DNA of 5,951 nt from Bacillota bacterium. Lineage in GTDB: Bacteria > Bacillota > Clostridia > Peptostreptococcales > Anaerovoracaceae. A model generated the notes under the pieces. The model was given only the letters and a program-made list of their open reading frames with translations. It ran no database searches and had not been told where the DNA came from. Shown piece by piece: positions 5,530 to 5,951 of this stretch. The first letter of the stretch is position 1; every line of letters starts with the position of its first letter. The stretch covers positions 1 to 5,951 of the forward strand of contig JAFZRK010000096.1 in NCBI GenBank assembly GCA_017619905.1. The letters run 5' to 3'. The position numbers and the translations under genes were made by a program.

Positions 5530-5552
5530 CGGACCTTTGGTATGCCGGTCCG
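5530..5552 (-). promoter_or_regulatory. Leader hairpin before the regulator ribosome binding site
   Basis: CGGACC (5530-5535) and GGTCCG (5547-5552) form a six-base-pair stem with an 11-base loop in the regulator's leader. It ends six bases before the GGGAGG ribosome binding site, the same placement as the leader stem of the symporter operon. There is no T run, so it is not a terminator. Confidence 0.45.
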
Positions 5553-5562
5553 CAGTCTTATC

Positions 5563-5580
5563 GTACTTTTGGTACAAAAG
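5563..5580. promoter_or_regulatory. Palindromic operator candidate at the regulator transcription start (site B)
   Basis: The plus strand reads GTACTTTTGGTACAAAAG: GTAC-N5-GTAC with an A-rich flank, and an overlapping perfect inverted repeat CTTTTG-GTA-CAAAAG. On the minus strand TTTGTAC-N5-GTAC lines up with site A at 3960-3978. It covers the predicted +1 (about 5575) of the regulator gene, where binding would repress. This supports negative autoregulation, as inference. Confidence 0.6.
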
Positions 5581-5581
5581 C

Positions 5582-5610
5582 ATTATACTATATGCCTCAG
5601 CCGTCCGCAA
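5582..5610 (-). promoter_or_regulatory. Promoter of the PucR-type regulator gene
   Basis: On the minus strand TTGCGG (5610-5605) and TATAAT (5587-5582) are separated by 17 bases. The -10 is consensus and the -35 matches only at TTG. Transcription would start near 5575 inside the site B palindrome, leaving a leader of about 62 bases. Confidence 0.65.
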
Positions 5611-5630
5611 ACGAACTATTATGCATTCAT

Positions 5631-5659
5631 TTGAACTGGATGCAATGATTTGTTATAAT
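5631..5659 (+). promoter_or_regulatory. Strong promoter of the cyclophilin gene
   Basis: TTGAAC (5631-5636) and TATAAT (5654-5659) are 17 bases apart, with an extended TGT directly before the -10. Transcription should start near 5666, 26 bases before the ATG. An inverted TGCAT/ATGCA pair (5622-5626 and 5640-5644) flanks the -35 and may be chance. The near-consensus elements suggest constitutive expression. Confidence 0.85.
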
Positions 5660-5691
5660 CAATAAAAACAAAACGATAAGGAGAAACTCAA

Positions 5692-5951
5692 ATGGCAAAC
5701 CCGAAAATAGAAATAATCGTCAAGGACTTCGGCACCATGACCGCCGAACTCTACCCGGGAATCGCTCCCGTCACAGTTGAGAACTTCCTTAATCTCATAA
5801 ACGAAAAGTTCTTCGACGGACTCATCTTCCACAGAGTAATCCCCGGCTTCATGATCCAGGGCGGCGGCTTTACCGAGGACTTCCGCCAGAAGCACGCGGA
5901 CGCCATAACGGGCGAGTTCGCGGCCAACGGCATAAAGAACGACCTGAGGCA
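5692..5951 (+). CDS. Cyclophilin-type peptidyl-prolyl cis-trans isomerase, N-terminal part (cut by window edge)
   Basis: Eighty-six codons from the ATG at 5692 encode MANPKIEIIVKDFGTMTAEL followed by YPGIAPVTVENFLNLI, the opening of a single-domain bacterial cyclophilin. The catalytic segment FHRVIPGFMIQGG is at 46-58: R48, F53, M54 and Q56 correspond to Arg55, Phe60, Met61 and Gln63 of human cyclophilin A. GEFAANGIKNDLR near the right edge is also typical. The enzyme accelerates cis-trans isomerisation of peptide bonds before proline during folding. There is no signal peptide or lipobox, so it is cytosolic. AAGGAG at 5678-5683 precedes the ATG by eight bases. It is transcribed away from the regulator and is probably a housekeeping gene unrelated to it. 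Confidence 0.95.
   Translation, partial: MANPKIEIIVKDFGTMTAELYPGIAPVTVENFLNLINEKFFDGLIFHRVIPGFMIQGGGFTEDFRQKHADAITGEFAANGIKNDLR

Noticed and set aside
1..5951. tRNA, rRNA, CRISPR arrays, insertion sequences or phage genes
   Set aside because: None seen; nearly all of the window is covered by ordinary coding sequence and short intergenic regions, with no spaced direct repeats or transposase-like product.

Overview
The window reads as ordinary chromosomal DNA of moderate GC content from an anaerobic Firmicute, most likely a member of the Clostridia. This rests on the strong AGGAGG-type ribosome binding sites, TATAAT promoters with the extended TGn element, the Firmicutes-style YhcC-like radical SAM protein, and the pairing of a URO-D-fold protein with a GPH symporter and a PucR-type regulator. 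A genus cannot be named from the sequence.

Layout from left to right. (1) Bases 1-201, minus strand: the N-terminal 67 codons of an NAD(P)-dependent aldehyde dehydrogenase (class 3 type), running off the left edge. (2) A 131-base divergent intergenic region holding GC-rich inverted repeats and promoter elements for both directions. (3) Bases 333-1277, plus strand: a TIGR01212/YhcC-like radical SAM protein whose best promoter places transcription start at or next to its ATG, suggesting a leaderless message. (4) A hairpin at 1285-1321 that serves as terminator for this gene and, read the other way, for the converging operon. (5) Bases 3712 to 1357, minus strand: a two-gene operon, GPH-family sugar/cation symporter first, then a uroporphyrinogen-decarboxylase-family (methyltransferase-like) protein, 31 bases apart. 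(6) A 273-base regulatory region (3713-3985) with a promoter, a structured leader, a hairpin terminator and a near-perfect palindrome. (7) Bases 5512 to 3986, minus strand: a 508-residue PucR/CdaR-type regulator. (8) A divergent promoter region (5513-5691). (9) Bases 5692-5951, plus strand: the start of a cytosolic cyclophilin-type peptidyl-prolyl isomerase, running off the right edge.

Genes 5 and 7 look like one functional unit: a ligand-responsive regulator, an importer for a small (perhaps glycosidic or methylated) substrate, and an enzyme of the URO-D/corrinoid methyltransferase superfamily. The strongest unannotated signal is a shared inverted repeat (TTTGTAC, five bases, GTAC plus purines). 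It is near-perfect just after the regulator stop codon (3960-3978), present over the predicted start of transcription of the regulator itself (5563-5580), and found as a half-site over the -35 box of the transporter operon promoter (3840-3858). This placement predicts autoregulation plus control of the transporter operon. The substrate, the regulator ligand and the methyl acceptor are unknown; no corrinoid protein is encoded in the window.
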